From Opitutaceae bacterium (GTDB taxonomy: Bacteria > Verrucomicrobiota > Verrucomicrobiia > Opitutales > Opitutaceae): 64,000 bases of DNA. The stretch covers positions 1-64,000 of the forward strand of contig JAGYIG010000003.1 of NCBI GenBank assembly GCA_018402455.1. The letters run 5' to 3'. The notes under the pieces are model-generated. The model did no database searches and was not told the origin of the DNA. It worked only from the letters and a program-made list of their open reading frames with translations. Below are positions 36,744 to 46,106 of the stretch, piece by piece (position 1 is the first letter of the stretch; each line of letters starts with the position of its first letter). Made by a program: the position numbers and the translations under genes.

Positions 36744-38015
36744 CTAGGGGGCGACCCCCCAATGGTCATTGAACGGATAATAGATGAACAACGGTTTACC
36801 GATGACGTCTTTTTCCGGCACGGTGCCCCAATAACGGCCGTCCAGGCTGCTAGCCGAATTGTCGCCCAAAGCCATGTATTCGCGTGGTGGCATGACGAAG
36901 GTCTTATCCGTATCGAGCAGTCCAAGTGCCCGATAGCCCGGAAAGTTTCCTTCCTGGGTGGCATTGGCATCAAACGCCGGAGCGCCCTCAATGGGTTCGC
37001 CGTTACGGTAAAACACAGGTTCCCTAATCTCGAGAACGTCGCCTGGTACCCCCACCAACCGTTTGATGTAGTACTGCTCTTTGGGTCCACTGCTCATCAA
37101 CCGATGCAAATTGGGAATGTTATCGGTCCGGAACACAAAGCCATCGCCCACGGTTGGTTTGACGAAATGGTAACTGATCCGATCTACAAACAGCTGATCT
37201 CCCGTGATGATGTCGAAAGACAAAATTCTGTCACCGACCCCGACTTTTTTGCCGGTTCCGAGTAAAACGCGTCCCCCCATCGGGAAATCTTCGGACAACG
37301 GAAACCGCTCGGAACCGTTGTAGAATGCATCCAGGATCACTTTCTCGAGGTCGAAATCGCCTGGCACGGTCACCTTCACGGGGGTCTGGTCGACATAGAT
37401 TTCGTAGACCCGTTTCTGCGTCGGAAAAATAAGCCATTTGCGCCCTTTCACCACGGCCGGCGGTTTAAGGAAATCGCGCACCTCATCGCGTTGGTCGGAA
37501 TACGAGCGGATGAGCGGGATGCGCACCTCACCCGCGATGGGCGCATCAATCCGATGAGGCACGGCCAATTGCGTGAGGAAACGGAGTCCCTTGGCGGCCA
37601 CGCCTGGCTCATCCGCCGTGGAGGGATAAACCTGTCCCGTCATACCGTTGTAGCTCGGCCACATGGAATTGGTGGGAATCTTGAAGGGCTGGAAAAAGAA
37701 GGCCCGGATCCCGAGGATGACGATCGCGGCGACGAGGAAAAACTCCACGTATTCGATGAAGGTGTTTTTGGGATAAAACGTGCCCCCGGTTTTGCGGAGC
37801 ACGCCCTCCAGGCTTTCGATGCCCAACTTCAAATCGCTGGCGACCGCTTTGTTATGGACCAGCCGCTTCAGGCCTTCCTTTTCCTGGCGCAACTCATGCA
37901 GCTCCTCGGCGGCCAGGACGTCGCGGCGGTAGTGTTCCACCTTTTCGGCCAACTCCAGCCAGTTGACAGCATGTTGGCGCATTTTGCGTTGAGCGGAGGC
38001 GAAGGGACCAATCAC
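36744..38015 (-). CDS. lepB: Signal peptidase I
   Basis: A long (423-residue) type I signal peptidase that cleaves Sec and Tat signal peptides on the outer face of the inner membrane. A charged N-terminal region of about 90 residues precedes one membrane helix (FFLVAAIVILGIRAFFF). The catalytic Ser117 is in IPTNSMWPSY, the catalytic Lys in YYIKRLVGVPGD, and the family box E is YMALGDNSASSLDGRYWG. The large insertion between the Ser and Lys boxes explains the length. It lies 40 bp after lepA on the same strand, the classic lepA-lepB pairing. Confidence 0.93.
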   Translation of the reverse strand: MIGPFASAQRKMRQHAVNWLELAEKVEHYRRDVLAAEELHELRQEKEGLKRLVHNKAVASDLKLGIESLEGVLRKTGGTFYPKNTFIEYVEFFLVAAIVILGIRAFFFQPFKIPTNSMWPSYNGMTGQVYPSTADEPGVAAKGLRFLTQLAVPHRIDAPIAGEVRIPLIRSYSDQRDEVRDFLKPPAVVKGRKWLIFPTQKRVYEIYVDQTPVKVTVPGDFDLEKVILDAFYNGSERFPLSEDFPMGGRVLLGTGKKVGVGDRILSFDIITGDQLFVDRISYHFVKPTVGDGFVFRTDNIPNLHRLMSSGPKEQYYIKRLVGVPGDVLEIREPVFYRNGEPIEGAPAFDANATQEGNFPGYRALGLLDTDKTFVMPPREYMALGDNSASSLDGRYWGTVPEKDVIGKPLFIYYPFNDHWGVAP

Positions 38016-38055
38016 GGAATTTTAGAGTGGAGGATTTTGGGCGGGACGACAGGCG

Positions 38056-39849
38056 TTAATTCTTGAGGACCTGAATGAAGGCATCGGGCGGAATCGAGAC
38101 CCGCCCAATCTGTTTCATCTTCTTTTTGCCTTCCTTCTGTTTGTCCAAGAGCTTTCGTTTTCGGGTGATATCACCACCGTAGCACTTGGCGGTCACGTCT
38201 TTACGCATCACCCGGACATTATCCCGGGCTATAATGTTCCCGTCCACCGCGGCTTGGATGGCGACCTTGAACATTTGCGGCGGGATGATTTCGGCGAGCT
38301 TTTCGCAAAGGTCCCTACCCTTGCCCGGCGCTTTGTCGCGGTGAACAATGCTGGAGAACGCGTCCACCGGCTCGCCGTTGATCATGATGTCCATTTTGAC
38401 GAGGTTTCCCGGCTGGTATTCACCCAGTTCGTAATCCATCGACCCATAGCCCCGGGTGATGCTCTTCAACCGGTCGTTGAAATCGATCAGGATCTCGTTG
38501 AGCGGCAGCACACAGGTCAGCATCACCCGCGTGGCATCCAAGGTATCGGTTTGTTCGATCGTGCCGCGTTTTTCCATCACCAGCGACATGATGTCGCCCA
38601 TCGAAGTGTTGGGGATATGGATGGCGGCTTTGATGGTGGGCTCACGGATTTCGGTGATGGATCCGGGCTCCGGCAGGTTGACCGGATTATCGACCTCGAT
38701 CATTTCCTGCCCGTGTTTGAACACTTGGTAAATCACGCTGGGATAGGTCGAAATGATCTCCACGTCGTGCTCGCGGCGGATGCGTTCCTGGATGATTTCC
38801 ATGTGCAGCAGACCCAGAAATCCACAACGAAAGCCGAAGCCCAAAGCCAGTGAGCTCTCGGATTGATACACGAAGGCGGCATCATTGAGGCGCAATCGGC
38901 CGAGGGCGGATTTGAGTTTTTCGTAGTCGCTGGATTCCAACGGATACAGCCCACAGAAGACCATCGGGCGGACTTCTTTGTAACCCGGCAACATGTCCGC
39001 GGCAGGCTCCCGGGTGAGGGTCAGCGTATCGCCGGTGTTGATGTCGGCCGGGTCCTTGATGGTCGAAACGATGTAGCCCACATCCCCCGCCGAGAGCACT
39101 GCTTTCTTGGCCATTTTGGGGGTAAAAATTCCGACTTCCTTGATCTCCGTTTTTTGCCCGGCCCCCATGAAGAGCATGTTGTCCCCCACTTTCAGCTGGC
39201 CGGAAAACACCCGGGCATAGGCGATGGCGCCGCGATAGGGATCATAGATGGAATCGAAGATCAGGGCACGGGTGCGGGGATAATTGTGCCAGCGCGGCGG
39301 CGGAATCTGTTTCACCACTGCTTCCAGAATATCCTCGATGCCGATCCCTGACTTGCCGCTGGCGAGAATGGCTTCCTCGGCCGGAATCATCAAAATATCT
39401 TCCAGTTGTTTGGTGCACAGCTCGAGGTCGGCGCTGGGCAGATCGATTTTGTTGATGACCGGTATGACCTTCAGGTCCTGCGCAAACGCCAGATGGGCGT
39501 TGGCCACGGTTTGGGCCTCCACGCCCTGAGCCGCATCGATCAACAACAGGGCCCCTTCACAAGCGGCCAGACTGCGCGAGACTTCGTAGGAGAAATCCAC
39601 GTGGCCGGGAGTATCCATCAAATTGAGACAGTAGTCGTGGCCGTCCTTGGCCCGGTAGACCATGGTGACGGGGTGGCTTTTGATGGTGATGCCCCGCTCC
39701 CGCTCCAGATCCATGGCGTCCAGGTGCTGGTCCGTCAGCATGCGTTCCGAAACCGTGCTGGTGTATTCTAGCAGTCGATCGGACAAAGTCGTCTTGCCAT
39801 GATCGACATGGGCAATGATGCAAAAATTCCGGGTAAGCGATACGTCCAT
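38056..39849 (-). CDS. lepA: Elongation factor 4 (LepA GTPase)
   Basis: A 597-residue ribosome-associated GTPase that back-translocates or remodels ribosomes under stress. The G1 motif is AHVDHGKTTLSDRL, the G3 LMDTPGHVDFSYEV and the G4 VINKIDLPSA. The C-terminus with VRVMRKDVTAKCYGGDITRK is LepA-specific and separates it from EF-G. The ATG at 39849 gives the normal family N-terminus; a longer in-frame extension lacks homology. It is between fabD and lepB on the same strand. Confidence 0.95.
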   Translation of the reverse strand: MDVSLTRNFCIIAHVDHGKTTLSDRLLEYTSTVSERMLTDQHLDAMDLERERGITIKSHPVTMVYRAKDGHDYCLNLMDTPGHVDFSYEVSRSLAACEGALLLIDAAQGVEAQTVANAHLAFAQDLKVIPVINKIDLPSADLELCTKQLEDILMIPAEEAILASGKSGIGIEDILEAVVKQIPPPRWHNYPRTRALIFDSIYDPYRGAIAYARVFSGQLKVGDNMLFMGAGQKTEIKEVGIFTPKMAKKAVLSAGDVGYIVSTIKDPADINTGDTLTLTREPAADMLPGYKEVRPMVFCGLYPLESSDYEKLKSALGRLRLNDAAFVYQSESSLALGFGFRCGFLGLLHMEIIQERIRREHDVEIISTYPSVIYQVFKHGQEMIEVDNPVNLPEPGSITEIREPTIKAAIHIPNTSMGDIMSLVMEKRGTIEQTDTLDATRVMLTCVLPLNEILIDFNDRLKSITRGYGSMDYELGEYQPGNLVKMDIMINGEPVDAFSSIVHRDKAPGKGRDLCEKLAEIIPPQMFKVAIQAAVDGNIIARDNVRVMRKDVTAKCYGGDITRKRKLLDKQKEGKKKMKQIGRVSIPPDAFIQVLKN

Positions 39850-39887
39850 TGGGTCGTTTAAAACGTTGGATGCCAGCGATTTGAGGA

Positions 39888-40793
39888 TCAGGCCGCGAGG
39901 TCCGACATTTCGGCGTAGCTGCGCACCACCCAGCTCCGATCGGTGCGTTTGGCCATGCCGGCCAGCACTTTGCCGGGACCGAGCTCCCACAGTTCCGTCG
40001 CGCCGTCGTTCACGGCCGCCCGGGTGCAGTCCTCCCACCGCACCGAGGACACGACTTGATTGACCAACGCCGCCTTGATGGCGGCGGGATTCGCGATCGC
40101 GGCCCCCGTGGTGTTGGTGTAGACCGTTAACTGGGGGGCGGAAAATGGAATCTCGGCCAAATAGGCGGCAAAGGCATCCTTGGCGGGTTGCATCAGGCGA
40201 CTGTGGTAGGCGCCGGCCACGTTCAAAGTAATGACCCGTTTCATCCCCCGGGCCTGGCCGGCGGCCACTGCGGCGGTGACCTGGCTTTGTTCGCCGGAAA
40301 TGATGATTTGTCCTGGAGCGTTGAAATTGGCCGTCTCAATGCCAAATTCTTCGCAAAGTTTTGCCACGTCTTTGCGCGATTCGCCGATCACCGCCGCCAT
40401 GCCACCGGTGGTTTGATCGCAGGCCTCCTGCATGAGCCGGCCCCGTTCCGCGACAATCTTGAGGCCGGTTTCAAAATCGAACACCCCTGCCGCGCAATAG
40501 GCGGTCAGTTCGCCCAAGCTCAGTCCGAGGGCCGCTGACACGCCGTCGAGCTTCCCCTGCTCTCGCAAAAGGCCGTGGAGGGCCATGCCGTGCACGAACA
40601 AAGCCGGCTGACAGATGGAGGTTTTGGTGAGCTCTTCATCCGGTCCGTTAAACGAAAAGGTGCTCAGCCCCCAACCCAGCACCGCATCCGCTTGGGCATA
40701 GAGCTCGCGGGCCGCCGTGTTCGCCTCGGCGAGCGACTGGCCCATGCCAACCTTTTGGGCACCCTGCCCAGCAAAAAGTAGTGCTATTCCCAT
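39888..40793 (-). CDS. fabD: Malonyl-CoA:ACP transacylase
   Basis: A 301-residue transacylase that loads malonyl groups onto ACP for fatty-acid synthesis. The nucleophile Ser lies in ALGLSLGELTAYCA (GxSxG), and the partner His in VAGAYHSRLMQPA. The N-terminus GIALLFAGQGAQKVGMG is typical. It could supply malonyl-ACP both to housekeeping synthesis and to the cluster at 26.8-34.7 kb. It is followed by lepA after 38 bp. Confidence 0.95.
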   Translation of the reverse strand: MGIALLFAGQGAQKVGMGQSLAEANTAARELYAQADAVLGWGLSTFSFNGPDEELTKTSICQPALFVHGMALHGLLREQGKLDGVSAALGLSLGELTAYCAAGVFDFETGLKIVAERGRLMQEACDQTTGGMAAVIGESRKDVAKLCEEFGIETANFNAPGQIIISGEQSQVTAAVAAGQARGMKRVITLNVAGAYHSRLMQPAKDAFAAYLAEIPFSAPQLTVYTNTTGAAIANPAAIKAALVNQVVSSVRWEDCTRAAVNDGATELWELGPGKVLAGMAKRTDRSWVVRSYAEMSDLAA

Positions 40794-40839
40794 AACGTAA
40801 AGGATCAGACGTAGGGCTCCGCGCCAACGAAACCAAGCC

Positions 40840-41805
40840 CTAAAAGCGATTCAGCCGACGGAAGTATTTGTCATCATCCTGCTCCGGCGGTCGCCAAGGC
40901 TCTCGAGCCGAATGGGCCGCGTCAAACGACTCTACGGGGAGCGTTGGCGTTGCGGGTGGCGGCGAGGGAGAGATCGTCGGCTCCGGCGCCCGTCCCACGG
41001 CGGGGAGCCTGCCGAATGGGTCGTCCCGCAACGCCGGGGGCGCCAACAGGCCGTCGGCGTAGGGATTGGTGCGTTTGGACCCGATGGACAGGGGCAGGTG
41101 GGACGCGCGGTCAGGGCCCCGGGACCACGCGGGTGACTTCGCGTTCGCGTTGCCAAAGCCTCCGGCGGTCAGGCCTTCGAGTTTTTCAAACGCAGGCCCT
41201 TTTGCCGGCATCAAGTCCTGCTGGGGGGCGACGGAGAGCGAGGCATCCAACCACCCCGCCATAAAGTCGTCGAGGGGGTTGGCGATCTGCGGGGGCAGCG
41301 CCTGCTCCGTCTCCCGTTTTCCTTTTCCGGGGCGTTCGGGAGGAGATTGGGTCGCTTGGTCCGCCAGCAGCAACCAATGCTCGGAACTGCCGGTCGTTGG
41401 ATTGAGTTCATCCTCCCTATCCGGTTCCAATTCTTCAGCGGTGGCGTCGGAGCGATGGTCGTCCTGCATCCCGGCCAACAACCAGTTTTCCTGCCGCCAC
41501 GCCGACCGGGTCTCGTCGCCGGTAGGAGCAGGACCCAGGGGCCCCACCACGGTCGGACCGCTCGCGGAGGCTTCCGTTTCCAACCGGCTGAATTCGATCG
41601 ATGCGCCCAACGCGGTTCTTTCCGTGGGTGACAGTCCCCTCTTGATGAGTTCGAGCTCCGTCAGATTCGTGGGGATCGAGTCCAGTGTCCGTTCCGGGGG
41701 CGGCGGGGATGGGGGTTGGTCCGTCGCCAGCGCGGCCGCACTGATCACGGTGACCAAAGACAAGGCCAAGCTCCGTCGGGCTTTTCGGTGAGATGGGATG
41801 TGCAT
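40840..41805 (-). CDS. Unknown exported, proline-rich protein
   Basis: I do not recognise this 321-residue protein. The start MHIPSHRKARRSLALSLVTVISAAALATDQ at 41805 makes a good Sec signal peptide. The mature part is rich in Pro, Ser, Ala and Asp/Glu with no hydrophobic segment and is probably largely disordered. Recurring phrases are HWLLLADQ/NWLLAGMQDD, hinting at a weak internal repeat. It lies between pilT and fabD, on the same strand. Link to pili cannot be established. Confidence 0.6.
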   Translation of the reverse strand: MHIPSHRKARRSLALSLVTVISAAALATDQPPSPPPPERTLDSIPTNLTELELIKRGLSPTERTALGASIEFSRLETEASASGPTVVGPLGPAPTGDETRSAWRQENWLLAGMQDDHRSDATAEELEPDREDELNPTTGSSEHWLLLADQATQSPPERPGKGKRETEQALPPQIANPLDDFMAGWLDASLSVAPQQDLMPAKGPAFEKLEGLTAGGFGNANAKSPAWSRGPDRASHLPLSIGSKRTNPYADGLLAPPALRDDPFGRLPAVGRAPEPTISPSPPPATPTLPVESFDAAHSAREPWRPPEQDDDKYFRRLNRF

Positions 41806-41846
41806 GAGCCCTCGGTGCGGTTTCAATTCGTGCCCGCTGCCGGCGT

Positions 41847-42932
41847 TCAATTAAAAAATATCCCCTTCAGGTTCATCTCCAGGGCCTGCGGATTGGGCGA
41901 GAAGCGGACGCCGTCGGCCTTGCTGATTTTTCCCTCTTTAATCAGCCGGAGGATGTCACGATTGAACGAATAGCTGTCTGCTCCGGTGCCGGAATTGAGG
42001 AGTTCCTGAATTTTGTCGGTTTGATTTTCCAGAATGAGGTTTTTGACCGTCGCATCCGCTGCCATGATCTCGTTGGCGGGCACCCGGCCGTTGCCCTCAA
42101 TGGTCGGAATCAGCTTCTGGCAAATGAAGCCCCGGAGGGAGCCGGCAATCTGACGGCGGGCCTGCGCCAACTGTTCCGGGGGGAAGAACTCGAACAGGCG
42201 GGTCAGCGACTGCGCGACGGTGGCCGCGTGCATGGTGGAAAGCACGAGGTGGCCGGTTTCGGCGGCGGAGATCGCGGTTTCAAAGGTCTCGCGGTCGCGC
42301 ATCTCACCGATGAGGATGATATCGGGGTTTTGCCGCAGCACAGCCCTGATCGCCAATTCGAAGTTCGGCACATCGGTTCCGATCTCGCGTTGTTGAAACA
42401 CCGATTTGTCGTCGACGAAGGTGTATTCGATCGGGTCCTCAATGGTGATGATGTGCCGATCGAGGTTGCGGTTAATCCAATTAAGCATCGCCGCCATGGT
42501 GGAGCTCTTGCCGGAACCGGTGGCGCCACAAATCAGCAAAATCCCATCTTTCGCCTTCGCCAGATTCAGCATGGGTCCCCCGTTCAGACCCAAGTCCTCG
42601 AACTCGGGCACGGTGCTTTTGATGTGGCGAAAGACGATGCTGGGCGTGCCGCGCTGATGGAACGCGTTCACGCGAAAACGACCGACGCCTTCAGTGGCGT
42701 AGGCGAAGTCGACTTGGTAAGTCTCTTCCCACATGGGCCGAAACACTCGCGGGACATGCTCATCCACGAACGCGCGGATCTCTTCGCCCGTGACCGGATC
42801 CATGTCCACCGGCTTGAGCTGCCCGGCCAGCCGGACATACCCCGGTTTGTTGGTTTTAATCACCACATCACTGACATCACTATCGACGGCGAGCTTCAGG
42901 AGGTCGTTAATTATCTCAGTATGAGGCGTCAT
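41847..42932 (-). CDS. pilT: Type IV pilus retraction ATPase PilT
   Basis: A 361-residue hexameric AAA-like motor that disassembles type IV pili for twitching motility. Walker A is CGATGSGKSSTMAAML, Walker B/Asp box ILIGEMRDRETFE, and the His box STMHAATVAQ. The N-terminal PAS-like part starts TEIINDLLKLAVDSDVSD. The ATG at 42932 is used because the earlier in-frame start adds an unrelated tail. PilU is a close paralogue and cannot be ruled out. No other pil gene is in the window. Confidence 0.9.
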   Translation of the reverse strand: MTPHTEIINDLLKLAVDSDVSDVVIKTNKPGYVRLAGQLKPVDMDPVTGEEIRAFVDEHVPRVFRPMWEETYQVDFAYATEGVGRFRVNAFHQRGTPSIVFRHIKSTVPEFEDLGLNGGPMLNLAKAKDGILLICGATGSGKSSTMAAMLNWINRNLDRHIITIEDPIEYTFVDDKSVFQQREIGTDVPNFELAIRAVLRQNPDIILIGEMRDRETFETAISAAETGHLVLSTMHAATVAQSLTRLFEFFPPEQLAQARRQIAGSLRGFICQKLIPTIEGNGRVPANEIMAADATVKNLILENQTDKIQELLNSGTGADSYSFNRDILRLIKEGKISKADGVRFSPNPQALEMNLKGIFFN

Positions 42933-43018
42933 GAGCGGTCGAGGATTCCAGAAAAGGGTTGCGGATTTATTAAAGTGACGTGGTTTCCTCGGCAAGGTCC
43001 ATTTCCCCCGCGCATCCC

Positions 43019-43900
43019 ATGAAGCATCCACCGTTGACCGGCACAATCACTGCATTGGTGACCCCTTTTCTCCGGGGCCACGTCGACACCAAGGGGTTGA
43101 CGAAATTGGTCAAAGCCCAAATCCAAGCCGGGGTCACGGGGCTGGTTCCGGTCGGAACCACCGGAGAATCACCGACGTTGTCGCACGACGAGCACATGGA
43201 AGTGGTGGAGACGGTGATCGCCACGGCCGCGGGCAAAGTCCCCGTGATTGCGGGAGCCGGATCCAATTCCACCCGCGAGGCCGAAGCCCTGACCGCTCGG
43301 GCCCACAAGGCCGGAGCCGATGCCATGCTGGTGGTGGCGCCCTATTACAACAAACCCAGCCAGGAGGGCCTGTTCCTTCATTTCAGCCGCGTCGCCGAAT
43401 CCACCGACCGACCGATCGTGCTTTATTCGATCCCGGGACGATGCGGGATTGAAATCGGGATCCGGACCGTGGAGCGCTTGCGCGCCAAATATCCGCATGT
43501 CTGCTACATCAAGGAAGCGGGCGGCACGGTGGACCGGGTCGATCAACTCAAATCCGCCCTCGGGGACGACTTGGTCGTGCTGAGTGGAGACGACAGCCTC
43601 ACCCTGCCCTTCATGGCCGTCGGGGCCGAGGGGGTGATCAGTGTGGCTTCCAACTACGTGCCCCGGGAAGTCGCCAAACTAGTGCGGGCGGCGGCCGCTG
43701 ATCAATATGCCAAGGCACGCGAGATCCACCGGCGGCTGTTCCCGTTGTTCAAGGCCCTCTTCGTCGAACCCAATCCGGTCCCGGTGAAGTGGGCCATGCA
43801 TCGGGCCGGCCGACTCAGCAGCCCCGATGTGCGAGCGCCTCTTTGTCGTCTATCTGCCTCCGGCCGTCGGGTGCTCCAGGCCGCCCTCGACTCCCTCTAA
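43019..43900 (+). CDS. dapA: 4-hydroxy-tetrahydrodipicolinate synthase
   Basis: A 293-residue TIM-barrel aldolase that condenses pyruvate with aspartate semialdehyde, the first step to diaminopimelate and lysine. GTTGESPTLSHDEH, VVAPYYNKPSQEGL, YSIPGRCGIEI and the Schiff-base Lys in CYIKEAGG are present. The start at 43019 matches family N-termini. It is divergent from pilT and followed by dapB after 9 bp, so both enzymes of the pathway entry are made together. Confidence 0.96.
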   Translation: MKHPPLTGTITALVTPFLRGHVDTKGLTKLVKAQIQAGVTGLVPVGTTGESPTLSHDEHMEVVETVIATAAGKVPVIAGAGSNSTREAEALTARAHKAGADAMLVVAPYYNKPSQEGLFLHFSRVAESTDRPIVLYSIPGRCGIEIGIRTVERLRAKYPHVCYIKEAGGTVDRVDQLKSALGDDLVVLSGDDSLTLPFMAVGAEGVISVASNYVPREVAKLVRAAAADQYAKAREIHRRLFPLFKALFVEPNPVPVKWAMHRAGRLSSPDVRAPLCRLSASGRRVLQAALDSL

Positions 43901-43909
43901 TCTCCGACC

Positions 43910-44644
43910 ATGAATGCCCCTTCCCTTGTCATCATTGGCGCCGCTGGCCGCATGGGTCAGGCCCTGCAATCCAACGCGGGCGAATTGAAGTTAACCGTAG
44001 CCGCCGCGCTGGATCAGGGGGGCGACCTCCCCGCCGGGATAGCCCAGGGCGATGTGGTGATTGATTTTAGTTTTCACACCGCCACTTCCGAGGTGATTGA
44101 ACACTGTGTGGCCCACCAAAAAGCGTTGGTGATTGGCACCACCGGACACCCCTCCGCGGCGAAGGCCGAACTCACGGCGAAGGCGGTGGGCATTCCAGTG
44201 GTTTGGGCCGGCAATTACTCGGTCGGCGTGAATCTACTCTATGCTCTGACCCGTCGCGCCGCGGCGGTATTGGGCCCCGAATACAATGCCGAGGTGACCG
44301 AAATCCACCACCGCTTCAAGCAGGATGCACCCAGTGGGACGGCCGCCCGTCTCTTGGAGATTATTCTGGCGGAGCGTAAACTCACCGACGACGCCCTCCG
44401 TCACGGCCGGAACGGAATCACCGGCGAACGCCGGGATGACGAAGTCGGGATCCACTCTTTGCGCGGGGGCGATGTGGTGGGCGAACACACGGCTCTGTTC
44501 GCCGGGATGGGCGAACGGCTGGAACTGACCCATCGGGCTACCGATCGCGGCATTTTTGCTCGCGGCGCACTGCGCGCCGCCCAGTGGGTGGTGACACAGC
44601 CGGCGGGTCTTTACGATATGCAGCATGTGCTAGGGCTCGAATAA
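43910..44644 (+). CDS. dapB: 4-hydroxy-tetrahydrodipicolinate reductase
   Basis: A 244-residue NAD(P)H enzyme that reduces the product of DapA to tetrahydrodipicolinate. The cofactor motif is IIGAAGRMGQALQ, followed by VIGTTGHP and the DapB signature EIHHRFKQDAPSGTA, which carries the catalytic His and Lys. The length is somewhat short but complete. It sits between dapA and ruvA, with only 4 bp to ruvA. Confidence 0.95.
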   Translation: MNAPSLVIIGAAGRMGQALQSNAGELKLTVAAALDQGGDLPAGIAQGDVVIDFSFHTATSEVIEHCVAHQKALVIGTTGHPSAAKAELTAKAVGIPVVWAGNYSVGVNLLYALTRRAAAVLGPEYNAEVTEIHHRFKQDAPSGTAARLLEIILAERKLTDDALRHGRNGITGERRDDEVGIHSLRGGDVVGEHTALFAGMGERLELTHRATDRGIFARGALRAAQWVVTQPAGLYDMQHVLGLE

Positions 44645-44648
44645 GGTT

Positions 44649-45251
44649 ATGATCACTTTTATCACTGGATCGCTGACCGAAGCCTCCCCGCTGCGCGCCG
44701 TCATCGAATTGAATGGACTGGGCTACGAAGTGAACATCCCCGTCACCACGGCGGAACGTCTCCCGGCGGTCGGAAAGCTCGTCAAGTTACACACGCACGT
44801 CGTCTACCGGGAGGATGCGCAAATGCTCTATGGCTTTGCCACGACCGAAGATCGGGATTTTTTTAGAATGATGATTGAGCACGTCAGTGGCGTGGGCCCC
44901 AAGGTCGCGCTTAGCATCATGAGTCGGTTATCGTTGCCTCTCTTGACCCAAGCCATTCGCGACAGCGATGTCACCACCCTCTCCAAGTGTCCGGGAATCG
45001 GTAAAAAAACCGCCGAACGGCTGGTCATTGAGCTCCGCAATCGGGTGGAAAGCGCCTCCGCTCCCGCGGTTGCCGTCACCGGGTCCGGCACTTCAGCCGT
45101 CGCCGCCGGAACCGTCAACGATGCGGTGGCCGCTTTGGTTGTTTTGGGCTACAAAACTGCGGATGCCGACAAGGCCATCAGGCAGGCCGTGCTGGCTTTG
45201 GGTGCGGACGCGCCCACGGAGCAGCTGATCAAACATGCGCTGGGACGATGA
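44649..45251 (+). CDS. ruvA: Holliday junction branch-migration protein RuvA
   Basis: A 200-residue junction-binding protein that works with the RuvB motor. It has the N-terminal OB domain (MITFITGSLTEASPL), two helix-hairpin-helix motifs (VSGVGPKVALSIMS, CPGIGKKTAERLVIEL), and the RuvB-contacting C-terminal domain (VNDAVAALVVLGYK). ruvB and ruvC are not in the window. Co-transcription with dapAB is suggested by the 4-bp gap. Confidence 0.95.
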   Translation: MITFITGSLTEASPLRAVIELNGLGYEVNIPVTTAERLPAVGKLVKLHTHVVYREDAQMLYGFATTEDRDFFRMMIEHVSGVGPKVALSIMSRLSLPLLTQAIRDSDVTTLSKCPGIGKKTAERLVIELRNRVESASAPAVAVTGSGTSAVAAGTVNDAVAALVVLGYKTADADKAIRQAVLALGADAPTEQLIKHALGR

Positions 45252-45419
45252 TGCCCGCGGCTGAAGCGTTTGCCCGCACCCGGAATGCCGGTAGCCGCTG
45301 GGGAGCGACGCCCAGCCAGCTCGGGGAGATTTGACCGCCTTCTCTCATGGCACCGGGCGCCCCGACCCCCTGCCCTGCCTCTGTCGGTCTCGAGTGGACC
45401 AGGCTTTGCGTTACATTAT

Positions 45420-46106
45420 TTAGCGCTGAAACTGAAAGGCAGTCATCGCCTCGCGCCGGGGGGTGTCGTCCAAGCCGAGCGGGGAAATCCACCGCGGATT
45501 GAGGCTCTGAACTTCGATCGGGTTGGAGGATTCCATCTGCCAACTATCGATCTCGGTTCGTTCGATGGGGGCAAAGTTGAGCTGGTTCATCCACGCAAAG
45601 GAGTCGCCGGGTGATCGCACAGTCCCCCACTGACCATTCCGGTGGCCGTGATCCAAAACAAACACCGTCTGATAGGTTGAATTGTCTACGGCAGGCAAAA
45701 CGGTTTTAGCAAATGTGGCTGCGCTGGACGGAGCGGTGGAACCGGAGTTCCCGGCCGTTCCCGGCTTTTGCAGCACCAAAACGACGGCGACACACGCTGC
45801 GGCTACAGAGGCTAAGGAGGTGCCCCAGCCCAGCCAGCGTCCACGACTGGCGGGAGCAGTGGAATCAAACTCGATTGGGCCGTTTTCGGCCCGCGACGCC
45901 GCGATCAGATTAGGAATGCTCGGCAGCGGCGCCTCGGTTTTGGCCAGCAGGTGCTGGGTGGCGCGCTCGATACGGCAATACTGCGCATAAATTTTCTGGC
46001 GTTCGGGACTTTGCGCGATCGCCTCCTCAATTTCGTGGACCTCTGCACCCGAGAGTTCTCGGTCGATGTAGAGATTCAGCATCTCGATAAAACGTTCGTG
46101 GTTCAT
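45420..46106 (-). CDS. Anti-sigma factor-like membrane protein
   Basis: A 228-residue protein with a cytosolic N-terminal helical region (FIEMLNLYIDRELSGAEVHEIEEAI) like the anti-sigma domain of RsiW-type proteins, one membrane helix at about 94-110 (LASVAAACVAVVLVL), and an outer part of about 115 residues. It starts exactly where the ECF sigma gene ends (TAATG overlap), which is the usual sigma/anti-sigma coupling. The zinc-binding HxxxCxxC set is not visible, so it may bind sigma without zinc. The periplasmic part is unrelated to anything that I recognise. Confidence 0.7.
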   Translation of the reverse strand: MNHERFIEMLNLYIDRELSGAEVHEIEEAIAQSPERQKIYAQYCRIERATQHLLAKTEAPLPSIPNLIAASRAENGPIEFDSTAPASRGRWLGWGTSLASVAAACVAVVLVLQKPGTAGNSGSTAPSSAATFAKTVLPAVDNSTYQTVFVLDHGHRNGQWGTVRSPGDSFAWMNQLNFAPIERTEIDSWQMESSNPIEVQSLNPRWISPLGLDDTPRREAMTAFQFQR

